A stretch of 64,000 nt of DNA. Source: Monosporascus cannonballus (taxonomy: Eukaryota; Ascomycota; Sordariomycetes; Xylariales). A model generated the notes under the pieces. That model worked only from the letters and a program-made list of their open reading frames with translations, was not told the DNA's origin and did no database searches. Position numbers and translations under genes: made by a program. Numbering within the stretch: position 1 is the first letter of the stretch; the number at the start of each line of letters is the position of its first letter. Shown piece by piece: positions 22,324 to 33,557 of the stretch. The stretch spans positions 186,001 to 250,000 of the forward strand of contig QJNS01000033.1 in NCBI GenBank assembly GCA_004154925.1, in the 5' to 3' direction.

Positions 22324-24022
22324 CTACGCCTTATCAGCCTCGTTCTCCTCAGCCGCACTGGTTCCTCCAGTTCCGTGCGCCGTAGTAGGTCGACTGGGAG
22401 GGGCCGCGCTAGATGGCCTGCTCAGCGTACGCCGCAGCCTCTTCCCGTTTTTGGTATCGAACAGACTCTTGACCCGCCTCAGTCTCGCCCACCGTTCCTT
22501 ATCTTTGGCATCCGCGAGAGCCGGATCCTCCTCCCCGTTCGCTGCAGCTGTTATGTCTGGAGTCGGCGCCGGTGACTGCCCCTGTCCGCCATCCCCTAGC
22601 TGATCTTCACCACTGCTGCCTTTTCCTCCTTTGGTCGGCGTTGCGGGCACCGAGGCGGCAGGGCGATGCCATACCCTAGGCCGGTTGCTCTTCTCGGCCT
22701 GCTCGCGGAGGTAGGCCGTGTTCTTGAGGGTCTGCGTGAGGACTTCCCACGCCGCCTTGCCTTCTTTCACCTTGGAAGCGGGATTTCTCTGGGCCGAAGG
22801 GTTCCGCCACGGGCAGAAGAAGCGGTGTTCTCGGACGGGATCGAGGTGGTCCATGGGGGCTGGAACAAATATCTCGCCTGTCGCCTCGTCGACTTCCTTG
22901 CTCTTGAACATCCAGAGGCCTAGGCGGCGTAGGCAAGTGGCGCACGAGGCCGAGTTAGGGACGGGGCCTATGCGGGGATTGGTGAGGCCCTGCCAACCCG
23001 TCAGGGCAAGAGCGAGGGCGACATCGTTCGTGGCTGGCGTCGAGCCTGCGGGCGGGGACGGCGGAGAGTCGGTGAAGAACGTAGGCGGGAGTTGGGACTT
23101 CACGGACTGTAGATCTAAGCTCCCCGGAAGACGGAGGTTGAAGTGGTAGGGAAGAAAGGAGGATCGCGCGGCCAGGTCGTCGTATCGTTCGCGGAGAGAG
23201 GCCAGCGCGGTCTGCGGATTTGCAAGCGGGAGACGCAGTAGAGTGTCTAGCATAGTTCATGCGTCAGGTACTCAAGCCCAACAACACCGAATGAGGTGGT
23301 GAGAAGAGAAGAGGAGGCTTACCATCGCATGCGCGCTTCCTCCATAGACAATCCTCCTGATGCGCCTCGTCCATCAAGTCGGCAAACTTGTTGACCAACG
23401 CCTCCTGGATGTCCGAGTCGAGGGGCACTGGGACGAGTTCCTTGTTATCCCCTACTTCCCGCTTGTTCGTCTGGACAACCAACTCCCTATTGCACAGCGT
23501 ACAGCGGACGCGCTCCTTTCCTCGGCAGACCCATCCCCTCTTGGCCCACTCGATCTCGTTGACCTTGTCCGGCTTCGGGGTCCATTCCGTCAACTCCTGG
23601 AAGGTGGCTAGTCGTCGGATGAGCTGGTCGCGGTCTTGCGGACAGAACTTAGGCTCCGGCGCCGGCAAACTCCCACCAGTACTAGTCCTCTGCCTCCTCT
23701 TCTCTGAGGTAATGCCTGTTGCCGTGATAGTCGCTGTCGACGCTATATTCTCACTCCCCACGGATAGCCCCAAGACACCTATGCGGCGCCGCTTGCTCAG
23801 ATCGTCGTCATTGTCGTTGAGGGGTGAAGAGGCACCGGCACCTATTGCGGTCGCTCCTTTTGATGGAGAGTCGGCGGTGCGGCTGAACAGCGGAGAGGTG
23901 AAAGGGGACGTGTCCAGAAAGCGATCATTTCGAGGAGTCGACTTCGGCTCGTCAGGTTGGGCCGATGGTCGAGTGCCGAGGCCTTGGATCAGAGAATTAA
24001 ACTTCCTCTTAGTAGCATTCAT
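22324..24022 (-). CDS. C3HC zinc-finger protein (Rsm1/NIPA/ZC3HC1 type)
   Basis: Relatives act at the nucleus: fission-yeast Rsm1 in mRNA export and animal NIPA/ZC3HC1 at the nuclear basket. Two exons: 23323-24022 and 22324-23246. The 76-bp intron starts GTAAGC, has CCTGACG as branch site and ends GCTAG; splicing restores ACD-DTLLRLPL and yields 540 residues. The start is the ATG at 24022 (MNATKRKF). The C3HC domain (about 125-260) has ligands C174, C177, H221 and C225. A second, Rsm1-type domain in exon 2 has CATCLRRLGLW followed by HRFFCPW. The N-terminal 120 residues and the C-terminal tail are Ser/Thr/Pro- and charge-rich, probably disordered. Family assignment is firm; the cellular role is transferred from relatives. 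Confidence 0.9.
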
Positions 24023-25011
24023 CGTCGGGTCAGAAAGAACCCGGTGCCTACGCACGCCCTCTCTGTAGGGGCTATTTAGACGGTTCGGCTGGAGGGGCGA
24101 GGATCGTGTAAGCCAGCATTAAGGGGTATTAAGTGGGAGATATAATGCGTGCGTATGGAGTGGCCATTAATTCAAGTGTAGGTTTGTGGGTGAGTACGTA
24201 GGGAAATCATGTTTCACATCCGGTTTGACGCTGACTTCGAGGTGAGCTTTGTTTTGTTGATTTCATACATACAGGGGATATAGTAGCTACTCCCTAGGTG
24301 GGTAATGTAACTTTGTAGATAGCAGTTGTTGTGGTTACTTACATATCTATTATTTACTCACGCCATTCGTTGCGCCGGTGCAAGCGCCACTAGCAAGAGC
24401 TCAGGGTTGCGGGAGTGTAGTTTTTTGTGCAGCGAGATGCAGTCATACACGTATGAGGTATCTATGGGTTGTAACACGATGCCGTAATAACGCAAATATA
24501 CGCATAAATCAGCCAATATTTACTCGGCTACGCAGTCGTTTAAGAAATTTGACTTTAGTTTTTCCTTTTTCGGTTTGCTTGCTCGATACGAAGAAGTATT
24601 GCAGGTATTGGAGACGGCCGAAGATGCACTAGGTACGAAGGCCGGGCTTAGAAGAGTGCCACCGTACATTTGCGGGCCGAGGGCACGGATTGTGGCTTAA
24701 CAAACTTCGTAGTACGTACCTAGGTACCTACCTAGTTCGGACTACCGGCATTGTAATAGATCCGTCCCTAAAGGACGGCTCCGACACCCGCCGTCTTGCC
24801 GGTCTGTCCACTTGAGAGCCGCGCAACCTCCGCAGCGGCGGGTCTCTCTCTTCACAATACCTAGATGGAACTCGCGGAAAGGGAAATGCAGGACTTAGGT
24901 GCCTAGCTCGGAGATCTAAACCGATAATATCGACACAAACGGATTTCTATATCAACAAGAGTTTGTCATCACGGGCATCACACGCTGCGCTCACAAGCGA
25001 AGGGTCGGGTT
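24023..25011. other. Divergent promoter region with a CCTAGGTACC motif
   Basis: Lies between the divergent C3HC (-) and HAL2 (+) genes. A palindromic CCTAGGTACCTACCTAG run occurs at about 24717-24733. The 24378-24632 (+) frame has no features supporting a gene. Confidence 0.45.
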
Positions 25012-26358
25012 ATGAGATACGAGAGACGCCGAGATCGACATAGCAATATAGCCATCCCCACAAGACCGCTCCTTATTATATCCCTCTGTGTTGTCGCTGT
25101 GGCTTTCCTCCTGTCAACCACCAGAGTCCTCCCCCGCATCGGCCTACTCGCATCGCAACTCGTTTCATCATCTACTCCCCCTCCCACCTCTGCTGCAATT
25201 TCTTCTGTGGGGAATCTAGGACCGGCACTACATGCGACAAGCATCAGCGCATTCTCAGAGACCACAGCACCGGATATCATAACAGCCAGCAACATGTCCG
25301 CCTACGCCAAGGAACTCGAGATCGCCCAGCTGGCCGTCCAGCGGGCCGCCATCCTGACCAAGCGGGTTTTTCACGAGAAGGCCAAGGGCACCGCGTCCAA
25401 GGACGACAAGTCCCCCGTGACTATCGGCGACTTCGGAGCCCAGGCTCTGATCATCAGCGCCCTCAAGGCCAACTTCCCGGACGACGAGATCGTCGCCGAG
25501 GAGGAGGCCGCCTCGCTCCGCACCGACGACAACCTGCGCGAGACCATCTGGGACCTCGTCAAGGCCACGCAGCTCTCGGACCCCCAGGCCGAGGCGGCCC
25601 TCGGCGGTGCCATCGCCGACCAGGAGGCCATGCTGACAATGATCGACCACGGCAGCAGCAAGGGCGGCGCCAAGGGCAGGATCTGGGCCATCGACCCCAT
25701 CGACGGCACCAAGGGCTTCCTGCGAGGCGGCCAGTATGCTGTGTGCCTGGCGCTCATTGTCGACGGTGAGGTGCAGGTCGGCGTCCTGGGGTGCCCAAAC
25801 CTGCCCGTCGACGATGCCGCACCCCTGACGAGCGGGATGGAGAGCGGACAGACGGACGAGGGCGGCAGGGGCGTCCTGGTCTCCGCCGTCCTCGGCGGCG
25901 GGGCCACCAGCCGGCCCCTCACCACGGGCACGCTCACCGCGCCGAAGAGCATCGCCATGCGCCCGCTCACCGATATGACGGCCGCCACGTTCTGCGAGAG
26001 CGTCGAGGCCGGCCACTCGGCCCACGGCGACCAGGCCGAGATTGCCAAGAAGCTGGGAATCACGAACCCGAGCGTGCGCATGGACTCGCAGGCCAAGTAC
26101 GCGTCCATCGCGCGGGGCGCCGGCGACATCTACCTGAGGTTGCCCGTCAACGCCACATATCAGGAGAAGATCTGGGACCACGCCGCGGGTGACTTGGCCG
26201 TCCGCGAGGCTGGGGGTGCTGTGACAGATATTCATGGCAAGAGGCTGGACTTCGGTGTCGGACGGACACTAGCAAATAACAAGGGCATCGTTGCCGCGCC
26301 GGCGCGCGTCCACTCGGAAGTGCTCACCGTCGTGCAGGAGGTCCTGAACAGCAAATAA
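25012..26358 (+). CDS. HAL2: 3'(2'),5'-bisphosphate nucleotidase (PAP phosphatase)
   Basis: Converts 3'-phosphoadenosine 5'-phosphate (PAP), the by-product of PAPS reductase in sulfate assimilation, to AMP and phosphate. It is the Mg-dependent, Li/Na-sensitive enzyme called HAL2 or MET22 in yeast. The single-exon frame has 448 residues. The catalytic core begins at an internal Met (residue 95, base 25294, MSAYAKELEIAQ) and is about 354 residues, close to yeast Hal2. Metal-binding motifs of the Li-sensitive phosphatase superfamily are present: EEE at about 163-165, DPIDGT at 228-233 and WDHAAGD at 388-394. The 94-residue N-terminal extension has a basic start (MRYERRRDRH) and a hydrophobic stretch (about 20-36), suggesting a membrane anchor or targeting signal. 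If translation starts at residue 95 the extension is 5' UTR. A convergent neighbour ends 206 bp downstream. Confidence 0.93.
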   Translation: MRYERRRDRHSNIAIPTRPLLIISLCVVAVAFLLSTTRVLPRIGLLASQLVSSSTPPPTSAAISSVGNLGPALHATSISAFSETTAPDIITASNMSAYAKELEIAQLAVQRAAILTKRVFHEKAKGTASKDDKSPVTIGDFGAQALIISALKANFPDDEIVAEEEAASLRTDDNLRETIWDLVKATQLSDPQAEAALGGAIADQEAMLTMIDHGSSKGGAKGRIWAIDPIDGTKGFLRGGQYAVCLALIVDGEVQVGVLGCPNLPVDDAAPLTSGMESGQTDEGGRGVLVSAVLGGGATSRPLTTGTLTAPKSIAMRPLTDMTAATFCESVEAGHSAHGDQAEIAKKLGITNPSVRMDSQAKYASIARGAGDIYLRLPVNATYQEKIWDHAAGDLAVREAGGAVTDIHGKRLDFGVGRTLANNKGIVAAPARVHSEVLTVVQEVLNSK

Positions 26359-26564
26359 GGGGTTGCATATAAACGTAACTTCATGTATATGTGCAAGGTT
26401 TAAGTAGCCATAGTGTACATATGATATATCTTCTTTGGTGCCGGCACATGCCGACCATCGCGATATAGAGTAGGTATGGAATGACAAAAACACGTATTTC
26501 TACCATTGCCAATGCATCCACCGTTTCCCTATGTCAACAGGAATGCCAGAGGCCGGCCGATCGA

Positions 26565-27514
26565 TCATTTGATTTTCTTCTGCTTCAGCTTAATCGTTTC
26601 GTCGTTGACAAAGATGCCCTTGCCTTTGTACGGCTCCGGGCGCCTCCATCTCCGTATCCGCGCCGCGAACGACATGACCTCCTCCCTGTTGATGCCCTCA
26701 AGCAGGATGCGCGTCGGCTGGGGCGTGCTGGCTTTCATGCCTCTCGGCACAGGTTCCTCGACCGGGTGGGTGAAGCCGAGCTTCAGGCACACGAACTTCT
26801 GGCCGGGGTATTCGGCCTTGCGCGGACGGTCCTCAACGCTGGCCCGGTAACCGACGCCGACGAGGCGGAGGATCGTCGTGTGGCCCTCGGAGACGCCCAT
26901 GATGTGGCGTTGCAGGTATGCCCATGTCGTTCCTAAAGAGTCATAGCAGTTAGTAGGGCTATTCATTGTAGTGCTCGCCTCTCCTTCCATTACGGCCTCA
27001 TGACACGCTACACGATGAACATCGCATGCAATTGGCGCGACGCATCCTGCTTCAGCTCTCCGCGGATGGACGGGCGAAAAGACGTACCCCACATCTCGTT
27101 CTGCTGCTTCTCCTCGCCGTTCTCGATGGTCAGCACCGCCCTCCTTGCCTCCGCATCGTGATCGATCTTGAGATAGGGCGGGATCTCGAGGTCGAGCTTG
27201 CCCAGCGGGCCCTGAACTGTGACCGTCCGCTTCGGTATGCGCAGGTACGTCGTCGGATCCTTCTTCACCCTGGGCTCGCCGATGAGTATCTCGACGCCCG
27301 GCGGGATGGATATCGGCGTCCGGCCTAGCTTCGACGGCCTGTTCGCGGTGTTGGAGAACTGGCGGCGCGTTGCCGCGGAAGAGTGGGTGGAGGACGAGGA
27401 GCATGCGGTGGCGGTGGTAGAGGACTGGAAGGCAGGCAGCAGAAAGCTGGGGAGCGTGACGAAGGACGCGGCCGCTCTCTTTTCGAGGACCCAGCCTCGA
27501 CTCGGAGCGAGCAT
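26565..27514 (-). CDS. MRPL6: Mitochondrial large-subunit ribosomal protein uL6m
   Basis: A component of the mitochondrial large ribosomal subunit. Two exons: 27088-27514 and 26565-26932. The 155-bp intron starts GTACGT, has ACTAAC as branch site and ends CTTTAG; splicing joins EMWG to TTWAYLQRHIMGV and gives 264 residues. The N-terminal 60 residues are Arg/Ser/Ala-rich without acidic residues until the mature part, typical of a mitochondrial presequence. Two L6 domains follow. The second contains LVGVGYRA and the signature region FVCLKLGFTHPVEEP, and the C-terminal end is Lys-rich as in bacterial L6 relatives. It is convergent with HAL2. Confidence 0.93.
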
Positions 27515-28815
27515 CGTTGGCGGTCACGGGTGGATCGGATCCGGGCGGGTGTTGCAGCGCTGAACTCAACGCTGCTAGGGTTTCTCCTCTAACAAGGGAA
27601 AAAATGCTCGATGTCGGCGAATAATGCGAACCTGACGCCGAGATCATGTGACAAGTGATTCTTTGATCCATAACTCGCTTAGGAACAAAGTATGCGTTTG
27701 TTTGATCCATAGGTACATATGCTGCTTAGCGGGGGATGTGGGAAACGGGAAACGGGGTAACGGGGTAATCTAGCCCCTAATATGTCCCGTCTCTTTCCCC
27801 GGTACTGAGGCTTCATTTCGGGTTGATCGCGATGAGGGCAAAAACTTCTCGGAACTCATGCCAAGCCCCTTGCCCTCCCTTTCATTATCTGGAAAGGGAA
27901 TCTTGAGACGTGCGGTAAATATTTACAGGTTGGGTCGGGTCTGATTTCACCCCTAGTCCGTCTTTTACCGGACTACCTTGGCTGGCCGACGTAACGTCTC
28001 TTAATACGTTTGAGGTTGTCCTCTACCTAGCCAATCTGTCCAGATCGAACTCTGCCAGCCACCTTACTTTAATAAGAGCTGGTGCCCTTCTTACGGACAT
28101 TTCTTCGTGTCACTATTACCTGGGCGCATCACCTGCGGTAGATAGGCGAATGAGTTGTTACTTGGTATCTAGCCTATACGCACATACATTATTTTCAGAG
28201 AGTCTACTTATGAGTTAGGCCTGGTGTAGTTGCTATGAATAGAGTGGCTGGGAGAGACTAGAGGCGATGCGTCGAAGTTCCGCGGTTTCCACGCAGACCT
28301 CGCATTCAACATTTCATACGAGGACTACCAGTACCCTACCCAGGTCCTGGAAGTACGGCAGGAGCTCAGCTTGGTCACAATTCCATTCGCACCTGCCTCC
28401 CGATGTTCACATGCATGTGTGCATCACCCTACCTACTTAAATATCTACCTAGGAGTAAACACTGCCTACGTGCATCTATGGACGGGGTACTTAGTATCCA
28501 ATATCATCTACAACAACATCGTCAACCTCCGTCCACTCCCACAATCCACGAGGTAGGTGCTATCTGGCATGTGGCGTGGTCTAGGGGGGAACAACATACC
28601 GACTTACCGAGCAATCTTCATATTTTGACGCTCTGCGGCGCCATTCACATCTCCTTTCTCTTGTCCCTCACGGCACGAAGCTATCCGCCTGACAACAGCC
28701 CCGTGTCCAGTTCGTCGTATCTCCCTCGTTCTCCCACATTTTCTAGTTAGCTATCCAGGGTTTGCGCTTTCTTCTTTCCTTTGACATGCCATCCTGGCGG
28801 TGACTAGGGGCGAAT
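27515..28815. other. 1.3-kb divergent intergenic region
   Basis: Separates MRPL6 (-) from the KAR5-like gene (+) and should hold both promoters. A CCTACCTACTTAAATATC run with further CTACCTAGG lies at about 28429-28453. Two overlapping frames (28371-28556 and 28403-28750, +) are Ser/Pro/His-rich without domains; I regard them as leader or chance ORFs. Confidence 0.45.
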
Positions 28816-30696
28816 ATGGGACCACAACGGAACTCGATGGCCGTGGTCAAAGCAGCCGTGGCTACCTTGGCATTACTTACACAAGCTCAGTGCACATTAG
28901 CACTCTGGCCTGGCAGGCCCAAAGGTGAGCTACCCAGTATTTTCTGGGAAGACAGTCACCCCATGGAAGTCATTCAGAGAATTGTTGCTGACCGGGCCTG
29001 TAGGAAGGGATCACGTTCACGTCCTCGGTTCACGCCCAAGCACGAGTGCAGCACAGGTCCTCCAAGATTCCGTCCACCAACCAACCATATATGAGATCGC
29101 CCTCCAGGAACTGCGCCAACTCGAGTCAGAGCCACTTTGCCACAGGGTGGCGGCGCGCCTGCTGGTCAGCAATTGCGAACTTCTCGAGGGAAAAGACGAG
29201 GCTACCGTTCTCACCGATAGCGGCCGCCAGATTCGAGACTTCGTCGACTCCTATGCGGCCAGCCTGGCCATTTGCGACTTAGAGAGGGGCAGCTTCGTCA
29301 TCCCCAGGGAATGCGCCAAATTCCGCGAACCAGTCTTGAGCCAGCTCCCCAGCGGCAATGCGGCCCACCTCCATGTCACTTCCGCCGAAATCGACGATTG
29401 TCTATCCGGCCTAGGTTCTTCAGATTCAGCTTGGAACACCTGGGTCAGCTACCGCCACAAGGCGTTGAGATTCTGCGATGCTGCGAGAGCGGACTACGAC
29501 AAGGGTACGTCGCTGGCTATGCGCTTGACGTCCTGCTAACATCTCACAGCGCAGCATATCATGCTCTTCCAGAGATTAGCCGAGATCATGAAACAGATGA
29601 CCGATTCCGCCGAGCAAGAACTCGAAATCCGTACGGAACAGTTTGACAGGCGGGCTCGCGAGTGGGCGGACAGGATCGGTGACCTTTCACCTACAGTAGA
29701 TCGGCTGGGAGAAAGGCTGAAGTGCATTGAGGCAATGCTTTCTGGCGGCCTTGCTGGTGCGCTTGAGGTATGTCCACCAGACCTAGCATGAATTGAGATC
29801 TGGCTCACCATATCGCAGAAGTCAACAGACGCAGTCAACGGAGGAATCGAGAACGCTGTTAGCCTGCAGAGAATGCTCGAAACGATGATGAAGGGCGTTA
29901 TGAACAGCCACGCCGAGGCCGCATCTGCGCATGAGCATTCCCTTCAAGTGATGAGTCGGAGGGCTGAGTCCGAAATGGAGACTGCCATGGCGATGGTTGC
30001 AGCCGCAGTGACATCTGGAACCGCCCTTCAAAGCCAGCTTGTGAGCAACCTCATCATGAGACTTTTTGTACTTGCGGCGTACTCATGGGCCTCATAGGAA
30101 CTTTCACGACTTCGCGCCGTTGAGTTAGAACGTAGGCAGGACAATCTGGAGCATGTCAGTTTGCGTGACAATGACCTTCAGAGCCAAGCTAACAGGAGGA
30201 ATAGGGCTTGCAATGGCTGGTCGACGTCACGGAGGGCCTCTCGACCAAATACGATGATCACACTGAACTTTTGCACCGCGCCCAGAACATGACCAGTGAA
30301 ATATTGAGCACTTTGGAGAATACAGCTGCGTCGGCATCTTTCATAGGTGATTCGTTCTCCAAGCAAGATTCAGCCAGTTCTTGGTGGCCGTACATCTGGT
30401 GTCCGGCGGCATCCCTGGTAATGGGATCCTACGGGCTCCCTCCTTCGGGATTGAGGAACTTGGGATTGCTCGCTTTAGGTAGGCTCTCTCTCCTGCTCGC
30501 ATAAAGTAAACGGGCTGACAGTTTCCAAGGCGAATTTGCAGGTCTCATCGTTTCACGGTTCAGCCTCCTATCCCTTGATCTCCCATCACAATCTATGTCG
30601 GCATCTTCCCGATTCTCATGTGCTACGGCCTCGTCAAACGACTCGATGGCAACCAACACACAATACAATACAATTTATCAGGACGAAAAACTTTAG
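28816..30696 (+). CDS. KAR5: Nuclear fusion (karyogamy) protein, KAR5/Tht1 family
   Basis: Relatives sit in the nuclear envelope/ER and are needed for nuclear membrane fusion after mating. Proposed exons: 28816-28924, 29004-29504, 29550-29767, 29819-30040, 30098-30154, 30205-30478 and 30530-30696. The introns are 45-79 bp with GT...AG ends, several with GCTAAC or GCTGAC branch sites, and the phases agree throughout, giving 515 residues. The product has a signal peptide (about 1-28, [17 protein letters not shown]), then a luminal domain with scattered conserved-looking Cys ([28 protein letters not shown]). A long helical, coiled-coil-like region follows ([19 protein letters not shown] onward), and the C-terminal hydrophobic segments include [13 protein letters not shown] and [17 protein letters not shown]. 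The last exon boundary is the least certain, because acceptors at 30520, 30529 and 30540 compete; 30529 (CCAAG) best preserves the hydrophobic segment. Confidence 0.8.
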
Positions 30697-31158
30697 GCCG
30701 GCAATTACTTGCCACCCCACCCTGGCGCGATAGGGGAAGATTTGGTTGCGTGATGGCCTACTAAAGTCGAGCTGATCGTTATATCTTGGAATTTATTTAT
30801 GGGGAAGGACAGGACAGTACACTTGCCTGGAGGAGCAGGGCGACGTGGGCCGCCTCGCTATCATCAACGGGAAAGGATCTACCACGTCGGGGGAGACAGA
30901 TTGGCTGCCAATCACATATATCTTAGCTTTTACACTGGGACGGAATACGGCACATCGCGGCCACACATCCCTGAGTTTTACCGCGACGTGCATTTCCATT
31001 GCTACACTACCCTTGTTCCTATTGCCATTACCTCTCTATTATGGTACTAAGTCACGCGTTATCCGCGCCCCCATTTTCCTCAATTATGGAGAACAACCCG
31101 GCTCTTCGCAATTAGGTTACTAGAAGACGAGGATCTTGGGTGGGGGGGGGGGGGGGGG
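30697..31158. other. 3' flank of the KAR5-like gene up to the assembly gap
   Basis: Non-coding by appearance; overlapping frames at 30799-31123 (+) lack features. It ends in a run of 17 G (31142-31158) directly before the Ns. Confidence 0.4.
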
Positions 31159-31168
31159 NNNNNNNNNN
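31159..31168. other. Assembly gap (10 N) flanked by poly-G and poly-C
   Basis: Ten Ns follow 17 G and precede 27 C (31169-31195). The two sides were joined by scaffolding, so true distance, order and homopolymer lengths are unknown. Any frame translated across this point is meaningless. Confidence 0.97.
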
Positions 31169-31195
31169 CCCCCCCCCCCCCCCCCCCCCCCCCCC

Positions 31196-31430
31196 GCGCG
31201 GGGGGCGAGGAAGCGCTACGGGATCTGGCCCCACATCCGCGCTCTTGATCCCTAAAGCCGCGCTCGCCGTTTTGCGTGATGAACCCGTCGGCCAGGGTGC
31301 GCTCACCGCAGGTCGCTCGCCAGCAGGAAGCTGTAGATCTCGAAGAACACGACCAGGATGCTCGTCTTGAACTGCCCCGCCCTGTAATACGTGTCCAGCC
31401 GCTGACTTCCACCGCCTCTATCCGGTCCGC
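31196..31430 (-). pseudogene. Truncated, frameshifted coding remnant next to the gap
   Basis: On the minus strand, about 31405-31305 reads YYRAGQFKTSILVVFFEIYS then FLLASDLR, which looks like genuine protein. It meets a TGA, while another frame continues as ERTLADGFITQNGERGFR. Either an exon ends at CTGCG|GTGAGC or the gene is frameshifted. The rest is lost at the gap. I do not recognise the family. Confidence 0.35.
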
Positions 31431-32139
31431 GACTTGATTCGATGGACCGCGACGATCGGAATGTGTCTAGCAGTCACACTAACATTATTCCTCGGCTCGT
31501 GGATCCTCTTGAGTGCCTTGTGCCTCATCGGCTCGTGGATCCGGACCCTTCGGGACGACCTCCTCTTGCCTGGGGACGTTACCACGTTCTTACGTGCTGC
31601 ATGTCAGCTGTTATCGGCCACCCTTTCGTCTCACATCATACTGTGTCACGCTAGGCGTTCTTCCAATCCATTTAACAATGCGTTGCTGTTCCCGGCCTTA
31701 GCGCCTCGACCTCGTCAAGGAGCTGAAGTCGGTCACAAAATCCATCCAACCCTTAAACCGTCTGCCAAACAATAACTGAAGCCTCCTGGAATGGATATCC
31801 CGAGAGATATGGGTTGGTGGCGGAGGTGTGGGCCTTGGGTGGCGGCCAGCCTGGTCACGTGATAATTGATATTTATACAGTTGTCCCTAACGTGCAAGAG
31901 TGAATAAGTCGAAGTAGAACCAACAAAGTGAATGTAAGAACGAGCGATAGCTTAGTATTCTCGGGTTTATAGCTTGAGCCGGACAACTCAGAGACAGTCT
32001 CGCAGCCGCAAAATGGTCGGCAGAAGAAGAAAAAAATATAATTAGCCGAAATGCATCAGGATAGCTCAAATAAACCAGCAGAAGGCCAAGAGCTGCCAAG
32101 GTGCGGCCTTCAAATAGTTATACGAACAGCTGGCTCGTA
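31431..32139. other. Degenerate DNA between the remnant and the mariner element
   Basis: Contains a short direct repeat, CGGCTCGTGGATCC, near 31493 and again near 31529. The 31434-31775 (+) frame begins with a hydrophobic run but has no recognised domain. No supported gene. Confidence 0.3.
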
Positions 32140-33555
32140 CAGTGAGGGGCCAAAATAAATCCGGCCCAAGCTTCCCAGCCACCCGATTTTCAGAACCACT
32201 TCTCGATGATACTCAACTTTCCAAAATTCATAACTTCTTCAAATTATGGCCGATTTGGAAGCTTTTTGCGCCGAATTAGCTGCCGGTCGTTACAAAGGTC
32301 AGCAATTTACTCCTAGGAAAAAGGTTTGCATTGTTACCGCAAATAAGTTTGGGATACCATAACGTTATTTAATAGATTTGTTTAAAACTTCGAAATCCGT
32401 TATTATTTTTATTATTAACGACTGGAAAAACGGCCGTACTTTCGATCCGAAATAAAAAAAAAGTCGTCCGGGCTTTTCGAGGCGTTAAAAAGGTGGATAT
32501 TTTTGCTTTACAAAAAAAACCAAAAAGTTAGGTATAAAAATATTCGAAAAGTAATCGGGTTTAAAATTAATATTTATTTTATAAAGCGTATTATAAAAAA
32601 GCAAAATTTTCGCAAATGGAAATCCTCAAAAAGAAAATTACAACTTTTTTTAAAAAAGGCGAAAACTAAATATATCTTTATATATTATTAATTTAAGTAC
32701 CTTAAAGATTTATTATAAATACGTAACGTTAAAATTAATATAACTTTTAGCTAACGATTTTAAGTTATATTTTCCGATAAATCTTTTTGCTAAAATTCTT
32801 TTAACAGTTTAACGGTTTAAGTATTCCGTTTTCCGTCCGAAAAATAAAATAAAGAATTCGTTAAACTTAAGTATTATGTTAAAACAAATATATTTATTCT
32901 AATTTGTTGTGGAATATAAACCGGAACAGATAAGAAAAGATGCCGTTCGTCTTTTATCGTTATATAACGCGACTTAACCCCAAAACCAAACGGTTTTAAA
33001 CGAAAAATTAAGAATTGGAATTATCGGATAACTTTAGGCGAAGGATTATTACCGATTTATAAGCCCTGGCATTTTTTCTAATAAGATAATATTATTATAT
33101 ATGTTTGCCAAAAATCCATAAATTGGTTAATAAATAACGTTATAAAGGATTTTCCGGACTGGTTACCATATAGCCTTAACCTTAACCTAATTAAATATAT
33201 ATGGATTACATTTGAAAAAACTCTAAAAAATATTTCCGGACCTTTAGGGATTCCAAAAAAAAAATAAGTTGGATATTACCCGTTTTATCGAATAATTTGT
33301 ATAAAATGTATAAAGTTATCCCGAGCGGTTTTATTATAAAAGTTATTATATTTATAGAGAAACGGTTGCGGGCTGTTAAAAAGGCTAGACGCTGGTATAT
33401 ACGGTTTTAAAACATAGAAATAGACGAATATAGTACTAGAGCCCGTTTATTTTTACGATTTTATTTGATTGGAATATGTGTATGTGAAATTGTTAATGAA
33501 TATGGGTGTGGCTAAAAGTTGTGAGGTTGGGCCGGATTATTTTGGCCCCTCACTG
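32140..33555 (+). mobile_element. Tc1/mariner-type DNA transposon, 1416 bp, RIP-degraded
   Basis: The ends are inverted repeats starting CAGTGAGGGGCCAAAATAA (left) and its complement (right, to 33555), flanked by TA at 32138-32139 and 33556-33557 as in Tc1/mariner. A + strand transposase can be read through stops: MADLEAFCAELAAGRYKGQQ from 32247, a helix-turn-helix portion inside the open stretch 32503-32691 (VRYKNIRKVIGFK), and a DWLPYSLNLNLIKYIW segment near 33160-33215. The last corresponds to the W-P-SPDLNPIE-W block carrying the third catalytic acidic residue, with the acidic positions lost. The first 250 bp are much less mutated than the remainder. Confidence 0.88.
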
Positions 33556-33557
33556 TA

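Noticed and set aside
25255..26235. 326-codon - strand ORF (and 252 codons in another frame)
   Set aside because: Antisense to the catalytic core of HAL2; Gly/Ala/Arg/Asp-rich mirror composition, no motifs.
31080..31412. 110-codon ORF translated across the Ns
   Set aside because: Contains the assembly gap and homopolymer runs; not a real reading frame.
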